Of a DNA stretch of 64,000 nt, positions 35,541 to 46,440 are shown piece by piece. The notes beneath the pieces are model-generated. The model saw only the letters and a program-made list of their open reading frames with translations. It was not told where the DNA came from and made no database searches. This stretch comes from Adiantum capillus-veneris (Eukaryota > Streptophyta > Polypodiopsida > Polypodiales > Pteridaceae): NCBI GenBank assembly GCA_014529385.2, contig CM043958.1, forward strand, positions 145,911,734 to 145,975,733, written 5' to 3'. Every line of letters begins with the position of its first letter. Position 1 is the first letter of the stretch. The position numbers and the translations under genes are program-made.

Positions 35541-36136
35541 CGTTGGAATTAGGGCTGAAGGGAAACACACACAGCTTGGAGAAGATGAAGGAAGCTCAAG
35601 CCACACAATAGAGAGTGAAAATTGACCAATTGTTGGAAATAGGGTTGCAAGGAAACACATACAGCTTGGAGAAGACAAAGGAAGCTCGAGGCACACAACA
35701 ACGAGTAAAAACTGCCCAATCGTTGGAATTAGGGTTGCAGGGAAACACACACAGCTTGGAGAAGATGAAGAAAGCTCAAGGCACACAACAAAGAGTGTAT
35801 TACTTAGCGTGCAATGGAAAGATAAGATAGCTCTAGAGTCACTGGGCGTATATACAATGCAAGGGGGGGAAAACCTCCTAGTATAGGAAAACGTTGCTCT
35901 GATGCCAATTGTTGGAATTAGGGTTGCAGGGAAACACACACAGCTTGGAGAAGACAAAGGAAGCTCAAGGCACACAAGAGAGAGTGTATTACTTAATGTG
36001 CAATATAAAGATAAGATAGCCCCAGAGTGATGAGCGTATATACCATGCACGGGGGAAAAAAACTCTTAGTGAGGGAAAAAAAGCCCCCACGGTCCTAAGT
36101 GCATTCACACACAACTACCACATGTATATGGTAACA
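35541..36136 (-). repeat. tandem array of four LTR starts at the 5' end of copia B
   Basis: Four direct copies of the LTR segment beginning TGTTGGAATTAGGG (or CGTTGG, TGTTGGAAAT) start at 35541, 35631, 35721 and 35910. The first two are truncated to 90 bp, the third to 189 bp, and only the last (35910-36136) is full length. Each unit except the last is followed by a PBS-like scrap (accaat, cccaat, ctctgatgccaa) before the next begins. The 3' LTR at 19899-20127 is single. Confidence 0.87.
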
Positions 36137-36728
36137 TTCATACCAGAGAATATGGCCTTGCCATTAGAAGGTTGCCTCTACCAAACCATGCGGGACGACG
36201 TCATATGAACATAGCTGCAAGCCGGTGTCACCCCGTTGTTGCAAGTAGAGTTGAGGCAAGGGCCATGGCCTCACAAGGTGGGATGGCCCCTTGGGCACCC
36301 TTGGGCCCCCAAAATTAAAGTTTTAAAAAAAGTGTGAAAGGGTCGCCTTGCTGCACAACGATGGCGAGGGAAGCAAAGAGGGCCAGTTGTGCTTCTAATA
36401 GGCACCACAAGCTGCAAACAAAGTTCGTGCAAGAGCACAAATTCTTCAACAAATCAGGACAAACATACCAAGCCCAACAACGATCCATGAAGGTCGCCAC
36501 CGTCCCTTGGGTGTGTGCAAGCGGCTTCTCCCATGCGGCTACAATCAAGAAGCGACCTCCTTCTTTGACTTCAACTTGGCCAAGAGTATATGTAGGCATC
36601 ATGCAACTCTAAAAGAACTCCACAACCTTTCTGTCGAGGCACAACCATAGCCTCGTGTGCGAGAGGGAGAGATCGAGCAAGCATCACCCACCTTGGAACT
36701 CCTCCATGCTTCTTTTCTTTCCCCCTCC
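36137..36728 (-). pseudogene. gypsy D internal region, right part (leader and gag start)
   Basis: This is the sequence on the far side of copia B that belongs to gypsy D. It ends on the right in a PBS (36729-36741) and an LTR, so it should be the leader and gag start. Minus-strand frame 36315-36602 is open, but I recognise no motif in it. Confidence 0.5.
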
Positions 36729-36741
36729 TAGCTCTGATACC
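36729..36741 (-). promoter_or_regulatory. primer binding site of gypsy D
   Basis: Minus strand CTGGTATCAGAGCT, an initiator tRNA-Met-type PBS next to the LTR. Confidence 0.8.
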
Positions 36742-36846
36742 AGTGTAAGAGACTGGGGACTAGCACTTCTCCACCCAACCTTCCTATAGCCCTTGACTTG
36801 CTATACATATACCCCTTAACCGCATGTGAGTCATGGACCTTGGCCA
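36742..36846 (-). repeat. 5' LTR of gypsy D (right end uncertain)
   Basis: Starts TGTAAGAGACTGGGGACTAGC on the plus strand and is colinear with 15387-15516 up to about GTGAGTCATGG; after that the two differ. The outer limit is placed where the coding sequence of gypsy F resumes. Confidence 0.6.
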
Positions 36847-36849
36847 GAA

Positions 36850-37300
36850 AGACACAAAGTGAGTTTTTGGCACCCTTAAAAGATAGATGTGAGCATAACG
36901 AGGCATACTCCAAATAACAAGGCATACTCCAAGGTGTGGAGCCATGTTAAAATAATAGATCCTTCTCACTTCAATGTAGATAGTACTTCAAGCTCTTCCA
37001 TGCACAATTTTCCTCTATCAAATGTTGAACTAAGTTGATGGAAGATGGGAACCTACTCAATAAGAAAAGAATGTGTGTATCAACAGATGGAGACATTCGA
37101 CGCCACATTTTTTATGAATGTCATGACAATCTAAGTGTAGGGTATCTAGGCATAAGCTCTGCATAAGAAGACATATGAACTTGTACAATAACAATTTTGC
37201 TAGCTAGGTTTACATATACATGTTCAAAACTATGCCTTACATTGTGAAAAGTGTCAAGTTAATAAAGCAAAGCGCTTCAAAGTAGGTGAACTCTTACATC
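36850..37300 (+). pseudogene. gypsy F: integrase zinc-binding region, middle part
   Basis: Plus-strand continuation of element F beyond the inserted elements. 36895-36940 encodes EHNEAYSK, then YSKVWS. 37070-37160 encodes RRHIFYECHDNLSVGYLGIS, the histidine half of the gypsy integrase HHCC domain, and the cysteine half is decayed at 37200-37280 (KC..). The frame shifts several times. It ends at 37300 where a Mutator-like element inserted, and resumes at 38298. Confidence 0.82.
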
Positions 37301-37405
37301 GAGTTGAGGTTTGGAGAGCGAGCTTTTTGAGCGAGCTTTTTTTATATATTGCTCAACTAACCAAATGTAGAAAAAAATCTCGCTCCAAAAAGACTTTTTG
37401 GAACA

Positions 37406-37410
<5 letters not shown>

Positions 37411-37442
<32 letters not shown>

Positions 37443-37558
37443 ATCCCTCTATCTCCTCTCTCTCACTCCCCTTCTGTCTCCCGTTGCGTCTCCCTATCTC
37501 TATTTCTCTCTATCTCCCACTCCTTCAATCACTCTCTCTTGCTCTTCCCCCCCCCTCC

Positions 37559-37615
<57 letters not shown>
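37411..37615. repeat. (CT)n microsatellite cluster
   Basis: CT tracts at about 37411-37441 and 37561-37615 with CT-rich sequence between them. Confidence 0.93.
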
Positions 37616-37619
<4 letters not shown>

Positions 37620-37835
37620 CACTCTTTTGATAATAACTTCTTCATCGGAACTCCAATTTGGTTTATCTATAGCCTCAATCAAAGAGCACAATGCCCTCTA
37701 CGCATTGATGTAAAAACATATAAAAAATAGTTATGGAAGGATTTTTTTGTAGTAGCATTTCTAAAGTGAACAGGTTTGAGGAAGTTGACTATCGTCTCTT
37801 ATTTTACATACAATGTCTTTCGACCCTAGCATACA

Positions 37836-38222
37836 ATGTCTTCCGGCACTTGCAAGGGTTCTGCTTCTTCAAGAAGGTCCAAAACCATCGTAAAAAATGA
37901 TCCAAAATTTCCTAAGTATGGATATAGCAACACAACCAGTCAACCAACGACATCAAAAACCGTGATTATGACATACGTGGTATAGTTGTAAGAGACCGTA
38001 AACAAGCAAGGGGAAGACTTATAGGCACTTGCAATGGAGAATGACACGCTAAGGGTTCTTGTTGTCGAGAATGAGAATCTCAAGAGGACACTTGAGATGC
38101 AAACAACACATTTGATGCAACTTGAAGAGGAAGTCGTGGAATATAAACGCTCTCTTGGGGACTTGAATGCTTTGCATGAGCTCTTTTTGGAGCGAGATTT
38201 TTCAAAGCGAGCTTCTTTTTAA
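37836..38222 (+). pseudogene. coiled-coil reading frame carried by the Mutator-like element
   Basis: From ATG 37836 a frame reads MSSGTCKGSASSRRSKTIVK and onwards to about 37983. It then meets three stops (37983-38024) and continues in the same frame from Met 38034 as MENDTLRVLVVENENLKRTL, then HLMQLEEEVVEYK. The second part has leucine or similar residues at heptad spacing and many Glu/Lys, so a coiled coil is likely. I do not recognise the protein. The shared frame suggests one captured gene with either an intron remnant or stop mutations between the two parts. Capture of host gene pieces is known for Pack-MULEs. Confidence 0.45.
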
Positions 38223-38307
38223 AGATTTGGTCAATTGAAACATCTACAAAAATCTCACTTTAAAGTTTGCTTGAAAATGTTACTCCATTCCAATCCCCTC
38301 TTACATC

Positions 38308-38565
38308 CCCTAGATATTCAGAATGACAAGTATTTCTATGGACTTTATAGTAGGTCTTTCTACTACAATCTAAGGACATGACACAATTTGGGTGATTGTG
38401 GATAGGTTGACAAAGATGGATAATTTCATTTCCACTAGGTCTACAATCAAAATGCCATTGGTGGGTCATGTTTATTTGTAGTGATCGGCGTCCAAACTTT
38501 AAGAGCCACTTTCGGAGGGCTGTTTTTAAAAGATTAGGCACGCAATTCAACCATAGTAAAGAGAG
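38308..38565 (+). pseudogene. gypsy F: integrase core, right part
   Basis: The plus strand encodes SISMDFIVGL (first catalytic Asp), then a shift, then CSDRRPNFKSHFRRAVFKRL (second Asp, normally SDRDPKFTS), then GTQFNHS. The homologous plant gypsy motif continues with YHPQTDGQTERVN, but here similarity stops at about 38565. Confidence 0.82.
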
Positions 38566-38934
38566 CTCATTTCTTTTACTTTGTGAAGCTAAGAAAATTT
38601 AGGTTTGACATGAGAGCCTTAAATGATCTACTAGCATGTTATATCGCCTTTAATAATATAGTAGCTTCAATCTTATTCTTGAAGGAGCTCTACTCATCTA
38701 GCTTTCCTAACCTTTTGACTTTTTGAGATGTAAACCATTTGATACTCTCATGATAGAAAATAATTTCAATTTTCACGCCATATAAATCGTCTCACCATTA
38801 TGAATAATAGCATAGAATCCCCTTTTGGAGCTAGAGTAATTATACTAAGTTCTCTAGCTTCTTTCTCTCAACTGCAAGTATCTTATTTGGAATTAGCATT
38901 AAGGCTTTATTATGAGCATTTGTCCCTAACATTT
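38566..38934 (-). pseudogene. gypsy G2 remnant, left part (RNase H)
   Basis: Minus-strand RNase H-like remains: KKLENLV near 38850 (from the FESKKL block), then HESIKWFTSQKVKR near 38710-38740 (from DHESLKWFTTQ). It continues directly from the part at 40618-41600 once the solo LTR is removed. Confidence 0.72.
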
Positions 38935-40617
38935 TGTGATGGAAACGGCATGTGTACTTTGAGAGTAGCAAAATTAGGAAACTTAGAAAAAGCATTTTTG
39001 TTAGGTTACTTTGAGAGCATAGAGGATGAACTTAATTGATGGTAGCAACATAAACATAGTTCTTAGTTAACTTGGCACGAATAGCTACTTTTGCAAGAGA
39101 GAGAGTTTAGAGAACATGACAACAGTTGAGGACCAGATTTATGTGGAGCCGGTCCCCCCTCCAATAGGTATTTGTATTATAGATTCTCCCATCAAGAGAG
39201 ACTTGGTACAATACAATCTTTGTGTTCCTTGTGACCTAGGTGATGCAATGAAGATGGAAAGCTTCACGCATCACGAGCATAACATAAACTTTGAAAAAGC
39301 ATTAACTATCCCAAGCCTCAGTCCCAAGGCCTCAAACACCTTTGAAGATGGAGAGAGCTAGCGGGGAATGAGGATAGGGAAGAGGAAGAAGAAACATTCC
39401 ATAGAAGAAAGAAATAGTTCCTCACTTATCATTACTCTTCTTGCTAGCATACATTGTAGCATAGTAATGAAGATTGAGAAGATGACAAGCTTAAGCATTG
39501 ATGCATGGCTCTTGGTTGGATTTTCATTCCATAGCCAAGAGTGTTGGTGTAGGCTCTCAACCTCTCTACTAGCTTGAAGAAGGAGATGGAGCACTTGCAC
39601 TTTGCACTTCACACAATGAGAGTGTGTGTGAGTGTGTGTGGGAGAGTATACCCCCCAAGCAGCCCCCCTTCTTGCTTTAGTCGATCCCCCCTTGTAGCTC
39701 ATGCTTGAAGTTCATTGGACCCCTGCAAGCCTGGCCAATCACATGCAGATGTATAACAAGCAACAAGGGTAGTCTTGGAACAAGTGTCCCCCTTTCCCCT
39801 TTGAGAGAGAGGACTTGATAAATGCAAAAACAATTAATTAAATTAACTAATTTATCATTGGACCCCTTGGGAGGCCAACCAATAGGCTTTAGGCTCACCA
39901 TGAGGGAAACATGAGGAGGAGCTTGACAAGTGTCCCATTTTCTTTCTTTGTACCAAGCTTGCCTTGTGTAGGGTGTGTGTGTTCTCTCTCTAGCCCGTTC
40001 TTGTAGGGCTCACCCCCTCCTTGTAGGGATCTTTGTTGACTTTGTGTCCCATTTTCTTTCTTTGTACCAAGCTTGCCTTGTGTGAGGGTGTGTGTGTTCT
40101 CTCTCTAGCCCCTTCTTGTAGGGCTCGCCCCCTCCTTGTAGAAATCTTTGTTGACTTTGTGGAACACCTTACCCTCAAGCACCTTAGTCAACAAGCATGA
40201 CAAAGCACCTCAAGCTTGGGTAGTGTTCCCACAAGCATCTCAAGCTCCCTAGTCGGTAAGCACGACAAGCACCTTAGTCACCTCAATCACCTTAGTCACC
40301 AAGCACGAGAAGCATCTCAAGCTTGGGCTGGGTTCCCACATCAAGCTCAACCCTATCTTACCTACGGTCAAGGGACTTTTAACATTAACCTTTGGAGGTC
40401 TTTAATGAAGCTAACCCTAAGGTATTTAATCTCCACTATCTTGCTCTTTGATAGATCATCTCTCATTTGGGCCCCTTTACCATTGGCCCCGTGTCGAGAT
40501 AGACCCTAAAGCACACACTATATTCTAACCCATGTTCTTGTCCATGCTCCCACATTAAACAATCAGTTTAATATGTGAAAATCATTTGGGTTGGTAAGAT
40601 ATTAGATTTTTATGACA
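38935..40617 (-). repeat. solo LTR of the G1 family
   Basis: 1.68 kb, begins TGTGATGG and ends TTATGACA, homologous over its length to the G1 LTRs. It is flanked by a perfect CATTT duplication (38930-38934 and 40618-40622), and no internal sequence is present, so it arose by LTR-LTR recombination. Its GT tract is short and interrupted (about 39619-39641). A 117-bp tandem duplication lies at about 39930-40163. Confidence 0.9.
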
Positions 40618-41600
40618 CATTTTGTGAGGATCCACAATAGTTAGTACTTGTGTAGTAGTTAGTGCCGCTTTAAGCTTGTCAAAGTTATGTTGCTTCTCTT
40701 CTCTCGAAGTTAAAGCATGTCTTTGAGCTTTCAATTGGTCTGTCATGGTCACAAAAATATTCCAAATCCTTGATAAATGTGCAATGGTAGCCTTCCATTA
40801 TGGGAAAATTTTGTAATTCTTCCAAACTATGGGAATTGGCCACTTAATGATAGCCTCATTGGTCCATCCAAAGGCCTAATGTGCTTGAGACTCAAAAAAA
40901 TCACATTTGGTCTCCTTAACATAGGCCGGAGCAACTAAAAAGTTCAACAAAGACGCTCCAAGTGTTCCTCTTCAGACTCGCTATAAATGAGAATGTCACT
41001 TGAAAGTCGTTTACCAAGGTTTGGACTCGAGACACGGTCCATAATCATCATGACCATTGTTTGGGCAATTGGCTAGAACAAATGGCATAACAAAAAGCTC
41101 ATAATGACCAAAAGGTGTTTGAAACATCATCTTAAGTAAGTCACCAGGCCTAATTTGCATCTGATGGTACCTTTGAGTGTAAGACAATCATCAAAAAGTA
41201 ATGTGTGCTTTGCAGTTGATCGAACACCTTGTCAACCATTGATAGTGGATACTTATTCTTTATAATAAAAGCATTTATACCTTGATAGTCCATGCCCATA
41301 CATATCAAAGCCATCTTTCTTTGCCACCAATAAAATCAACTATGCCTACGAAAAAGCGCTAGGCTTAGTAAAGACACTTTTGAACAATAAAGGCCACTTG
41401 GCCTTTAATGAGCTCTTGGTCGTGGGAACACACTGAATAATAAAGATCACTTGTCCTTTAATAACTCTTGGTCTTGGGAACATGGTATAGAATTCCTGAC
41501 GAGGATTTTTATGGGATACATTGACCACCCCATTTGATGGAACTAATGCTTCCATTGTTTCATGGCTGAATTCTCCACCCTATATCCCATCGCTTGGGCT
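40618..41600 (-). pseudogene. gypsy G2 remnant, right part (RT to RNase H)
   Basis: Minus-strand gypsy pol. The strip 41060-41100 is the reverse of the GHYEFLVMPFGL block, 40960-41000 is the SDFLIYS/H-LE linker, 40650-40760 encodes REEKQHNFDKLKAALTTT, then VLTIVDP. No FLDD box is legible. The frame is broken throughout. Confidence 0.72.
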
Positions 41601-42945
41601 TCATTTACTATCTTGTGCATGAGGATGGCAAAGGAATTTGTGCCAAGTGGCACGATGGTACGTTTGGCCAAAAGGTAATAGTGAAAAAGCTAGGTGATGT
41701 ATAAAAGAGCAATGGGCATGTGCCACATGGGAGAAGGAGGAGTGAGTATTTTGAATGGCATCTAGGTATTGCTAAACTAAACAAGTGATAAAATCACAAG
41801 GCTTGCCTAATAGGCCAACTCACCAACTAATTAAGAGGGTGTGATAGGGTTAGCCAAGTTTGTTTGCCAAAGGGGAACACCAAGCATCCACTTGGAGGAC
41901 ACCCATTTGCGAGAAGTCCAAAACCTACAAGACGACAAATTAGAGACACTGGGGCTTAATAGAAGGCCAAAACCAAGGCCAAGTTCAAAACTTTAAAGAC
42001 ACAAGACTCTCTCCTTTTAGGGTGGTTTATTCCAAGAGCATGTCGTAATGGTCTTACGGAGAGGCTATCAACCTGTAGGTTGCATGTGTGCAAAAAATTG
42101 GTAGCATCGTATGAGGCGTATGAAACATGTTGTAGCAGTTGTACATTGCATGGCTCCTCTAACCTAGTTCCCGACATATGTGTCCTACAATCGTCGCCAT
42201 GGGCAATCAAATTCAAAACCACTAGCTCTACACATTCAAAAACTCTCCATTAGCTTAAAGACACCGTGGTTGGAAATCTACTTAGCTGTCATGTTTGCCT
42301 TTGATGCCTTTATCACAACACCTCAAACCATCCACTTTGTTGAACCAGTTGTAGCCTTAATGTACTGTGCAATCGCCCAACCACTGTGGTACGTACGTGA
42401 GGCAACCACAATCTTTAGTTTTGTAACTATTATTTGATAGCCCCTCGATCTAACCAATCATCTTCACTGATTCTTCGACCATCTTCATAGAATGAGACAT
42501 CAACATCGAGATGATTAATTGGTGCAAGCCTCTCTAATTTCCTCCCTGCCTCCCTTCCTCCCTCTCCCTTAAGTATCGTGTCACCAATTTGATCCCTGAT
42601 CATGAATCCATTCTTCTGCTACAACAATCTGCATTGAGATAATGCTCTTCCTCCTCTAGCTCAATGTTATTATAATTTTGGTGTTCCTCTTCTGCCACAA
42701 ATTAGTGAGTTGAAGGAGCCCACAAATGGAATGATTTATATTGATGTTATAGCATTGTAGCTATTTTAATTTGAGTGTATATACTAATGGCTTCAAAAAA
42801 AAAAAAGGTATTCCTTTTTTTTTCCTAATTCAAAGATTCTCTCAACAACAACAAAAACGATGCACTTGTCTATAGCATGTAGCAATTGGCAATGACGAAG
42901 CCTGTAGATTTGCAATAGTATTATCTCGGAAGGATGGATACAACA
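41601..42945. other. no assignable gene
   Basis: The plus-strand frame 42180-42437 (85 residues) is open and hydrophobic toward its end, but I recognise no family. CT-rich and A/T-rich runs are scattered (poly-A at about 42796-42807). Confidence 0.35.
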
Positions 42946-42947
42946 TT

Positions 42948-42974
42948 GCGCGCGCGTGTGTGCGTGCGTGCGTG

Positions 42975-43065
<91 letters not shown>
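42948..43065. repeat. compound (TG)n(AG)n microsatellite
   Basis: GC/GTGC-rich start, (TG) to about 43018, then (AG) to 43065. Confidence 0.96.
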
Positions 43066-43068
<3 letters not shown>

Positions 43069-43236
43069 AATTTGATATCCCCTCTTAGAGAACCATATAT
43101 TGACACTTGACCAAAATAGACAAGAAATAAAAGACAACAGACAATAGACAGAAGACAAAATTCTTTATTTCATGCTGGTACATCCGTATCTGATAGGAGA
43201 ACAATTGAGCCTCAGAACCCATGAAAGAATAGACCT
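43062..43236. repeat. direct repeat R1, copy 1
   Basis: About 175 bp, closely similar to 44673-44848. It contains the 3' end of the minus-strand frame 43085-43327. Confidence 0.9.
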
Positions 43237-44000
43237 TTTCATCTGTACTGTATTCTAGCATTCTTGGAGTTTCACCAAAGTCCTCAGATCCACGGAATTG
43301 TCGAGGTTGTTTTGATGATGATGCCATATTGCTTCGTGTGCTAGCAGTACGCTTTAGTTGTTCCCTAGTTCTAGAGGGTTTGAAAATTGTGTCGATGGTC
43401 AGACCAATTGGGTGATGTTGAACTCGAGAGAGGAATGGAGTCTATGGTGTATACAATACTAAACCTTTTGCTGCATCAATCAGATGTTCATTGAAGAGCG
43501 TAAAAAACCACAACCGCATGTCAAACTTCAATGGGAAAGGCTGTTACCCATCCAATAAAAGCATATACTTGTGCGGGTCCAAAGGAATAAGGAAAGAACC
43601 TTGGGAGATTTTGAAACACAAACCATAGAAGGTGATCAAACCATATGATCGTTGCTGGGCAGCTTGAACCGGGGTTCTTCTTACAAGTACACTTGATGAA
43701 TGGTCTGTATGTGTTCCAGCAATTCTTCAAGAATTTCCGAATATCTTTTCTTTATCATTGAGTGATAGTCCCTTTGTACGGGCTACCATGGAAGTATTAG
43801 AGCATTTTTTAATGTCAATGTCTGACAATTTTATCTCCTTTAGTGTAAAAGGTTTATCTTGTGATAGTAGATGCTTTGATTGAAGTGCTGAGGTTTTGCA
43901 TTGTTCCACCACATCAGGTGGCAAACTACAAAGCAAAGCTAAAGACTCAATCATGAATGGAGCTCATTGATTTAGTATCTCAAAATCCCAGAGTTTGGTT
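43085..44000 (-). other. unrecognised minus-strand reading frames
   Basis: Three neighbouring minus frames: 43727-43954 (MIESLALLCSLPPDVVEQCK, then LKEIKLSDIDIKKCSN), 43521-43730 (SCPATIIWFDHLLWFVFQNL) and 43085-43327 (MASSSKQPRQFRGSEDFGE, then a hydrophobic C-terminal run). Between them the translation reads on with few stops (for example NEHLIDAAKGLVLYT near 43470), so they may be fragments of one decayed coding sequence. I do not recognise the family. The position between two copies of repeat R1 suggests a mobile or duplicated unit. Confidence 0.35.
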
Positions 44001-44672
44001 TCAAGACGAATAGCGTCAAGCTCAATTTGTCTAAAAGGGAGTAGTGGAATGACTTCAGAAAAATGCATGTGCATAGACTTTTAAATGTTTTGACAAGAAG
44101 GGTCATCAGTTAGGCCTAGGGCCTCCTTTCTTCTTGATCTAAGAGCTCTAGATCCAAAAGAGGGTTCACAATCTCTTGAGACTGCCTAATTGCAAGAGGA
44201 AGGATAGGGAGATTATTAATGAAATAGAGCTTATTAATTATGGAAGGTAGTGATGATGATAATAAAAGTCTAGATCAGAGCAGTCTTGAGCATCAATAAA
44301 GCATAATGATAATAAAAAAGAGCTTAGTGCATTAATTAGTTGTGCAGGATCTTTTCTAGCAAGGAGTAAGAGTTTTAACCAATCATTAACAAAAGCCGTT
44401 TTTAAAGCTAAGAGCTCATGTTATTGTATTGCCCTTTTCTCATAGTAAGAAGACTTTATGAAAGTCACTCTCTTGAAGCAAGAAAGCAGGCATTGTGTAC
44501 CAATAGGAGGGATATGAATCCTTTTATCGTTAGAGTACCCAAAACGTGTAAGAGATACAATCCAGCCAACCTGAAGGATGTTTAAGAGACAAAATTATAA
44601 ACAGTGTAGAATGAAGGCAAGTTCAATATATGGTAGTTGTCCGACCAAGGACAACTCGAGAAATAAAGAGAG
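44001..44672. other. no assignable gene
   Basis: A/T-rich sequence without a credible reading frame or repeat. Confidence 0.4.
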
Positions 44673-44848
44673 AGAGATAAAATTTGATATCCCCTCTTAG
44701 AGAACCATATATTGACACTTGGCCAAAATAGACAAGAAATAAAAGATAGTAGACAATAGACAGAAGACAAAAATCTTTATTTCATGCTAGTACATCCGGT
44801 TCTGGTAGGAGAATGATTGAGCTTCAAAACCCATGAAAGAATAGACCT
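44673..44848. repeat. direct repeat R1, copy 2
   Basis: About 175 bp, similar to 43062-43236 with a few substitutions and small indels. A short GA run precedes it instead of the long tract at copy 1. Confidence 0.9.
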
Positions 44849-44955
44849 ATACCTGTCACCATCCAACATAAGCAACCAGTTAGAACATGGGCAACCTTGA
44901 TGGGAAGATAGGTATCCAAAGAGTCTATTCTGCTTGTTATTGCTATCCCATAGCC

Positions 44956-45294
44956 CTAAACCCCTTCACTCTCCTTATATGCATTTCGAGGGAGTTTTTT
45001 CTTTGCTTCTCTATCGGGCATGATCCGTTTTTTAAAGGTATTTTCTACAATATGTTTGTTTGGTAGATTTTCCTCTACCATAGTTTCAATTGGTACAATG
45101 GTTGTTTCCGGTTTGATGAGGAAGACTGATTTGCACCCTTCCGGAAAATTGTGTATGGCGGAGGGATGTGGCTTTCCATTGGATAGGTAACATCTCTTGC
45201 GAGTTTTAGGGCTCACATTCTCAAAGGATGGTATATCCCCCGTAGGTGGGCTTCCCATAGAAAGCACCATACCTTGTAGTACAATTTCATAAAC

Positions 45295-45296
<2 letters not shown>
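44956..45296 (-). other. unrecognised minus-strand reading frame
   Basis: The open frame reads LVYEIVLQGMVLSMGSPPTG, later SPKTRKRCYLSNGKPHPSA, and ends near the stop at 44956 in a basic stretch (REAKKKLPRN). The N-terminal part of the long frame (45297-45420) is only TA and GA microsatellite and should be ignored. Amino-acid composition looks protein-like, but I cannot name a family. Confidence 0.3.

Positions 45297-45371
<75 letters not shown>
45297..45371. repeat. compound (TA)n(GA)n microsatellite
   Basis: (TA) to about 45330, then (GA) to 45371. Confidence 0.96.
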
Positions 45372-45374
<3 letters not shown>

Positions 45375-45700
45375 AAGAGCTCCATTTTGGGGATATAAAA
45401 TTTGTAGATGATCTTTTCAAAGGATAAGATGTATACTACTTTTAAACAAGAAGTAATGTATTTTACCAAAATTTTGGCAGAGTTTTGTTTGTAAGTAGAC
45501 CCATTTTTCAAAAAGTAAACCGGCCCTCCTTTTTTAGGAGCCTCACATGAGGATTTTATTTTAAACGATAAATCCAAAACTACTTGACAAAAAACGTATC
45601 TCAATTTATGGACAGGGTTATGCCGGACTTGACATTTATGTAAAAAACACCTTTTCTCTTTTGTCAAAATTTTGGCAGAGTTTTGTTTGTAATTAGATCC

Positions 45701-46440
45701 GTTTTTCAAAATAAACACGCCATCCTCTCTGAGGAGCCTCACATGAGGATTTTCTTTTTTATACAATAAGAAACCATTTTGAAAACCTCTTCCACAAAAA
45801 GTATACCAATCAGCATATCCTTTCCAAAACAACTTCCTTTACAAGGACTTTCAATCCTCAAAATGTAAAACAATCCCTTTTCACTGTTTCAAGACCAATT
45901 TCACTTAATACTCAAAACTAACCTTGTTTATAAACCTATTTCTTATAGTGTTTAGAAAACCTAACAAGAAACTATGCCAAATTTTGGATGGATATCCTCT
46001 CAGTAGACATGAAGTTTACCTGAAAGCCCGAGGTTGTCATTCGTATGTTTTGTCAAGTCCGGCATAACCTTGTCCATAAATTGAGATACGTTTTTCAAAA
46101 TAAACACGCCATCCTCTCTGAGGAGCCTCACATGAGGATTTTCTTTTTTATACAATAAGAAACCATTTTGAAAACCTCTTCCACAAAAAGTATACCAATC
46201 AGCATATCCTTTCCAAAACAACTTCCTTTACAAGGACTTTCAATCCTCAAAATGTAAAACAATCCCTTTTCACTGTTTCAAGACCAATTTCACTTAATAC
46301 TCAAAACTAACCTTGTTTATAAACCTATTTCTTATAGTGTTTAGAAAACCTAACAAGAAACTATGCCAAATTTTGGATGGATATCCTCTCAGTAGACATG
46401 AAGTTTACCTGAAAGCCCGAGGTTGTCATTCGTATGTTTT
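45701..46440. repeat. tandem duplication, period 389 bp
   Basis: The sequence from 45701 (gtttttcaaaataaacacgc) to about 46051 is repeated from 46090 to 46440 with no difference that I can see over about 350 bp. The joining 38 bp (46052-46089) are the reverse complement of 45588-45632. An older, diverged copy of the unit start lies at about 45475-45570 (gagcctcacatgaggatttt). Confidence 0.92.

Larger units (their letters stand above)
37301..38297. mobile_element. Mutator-like non-autonomous element
   Basis: 997 bp flanked by the direct repeat CTCTTACATC (37291-37300 and 38298-38307), that is a 9 or 10-bp target duplication inside the integrase of gypsy F. The ends are imperfect long inverted repeats of about 100 bp: the left side has gagcgagctttttt, ccaaatgtag and atctcgctccaaaaag, and the right side has the reverse complements in the same order. 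A 9-bp duplication and long TIRs are the hallmark of Mutator-like elements. There is no transposase, so it is non-autonomous. Two CT tracts and a coiled-coil reading frame lie inside. Confidence 0.75.

Noticed and set aside
42180-42437. Small membrane protein on the plus strand
   Set aside because: Hydrophobic only near its end, lies in unassigned repeat-like sequence, and resembles no family that I know.
43062-44848. A TRIM or small LTR element with R1 as LTRs
   Set aside because: No TG...CA ends, PBS or polypurine tract could be found next to the R1 copies, and no target duplication.
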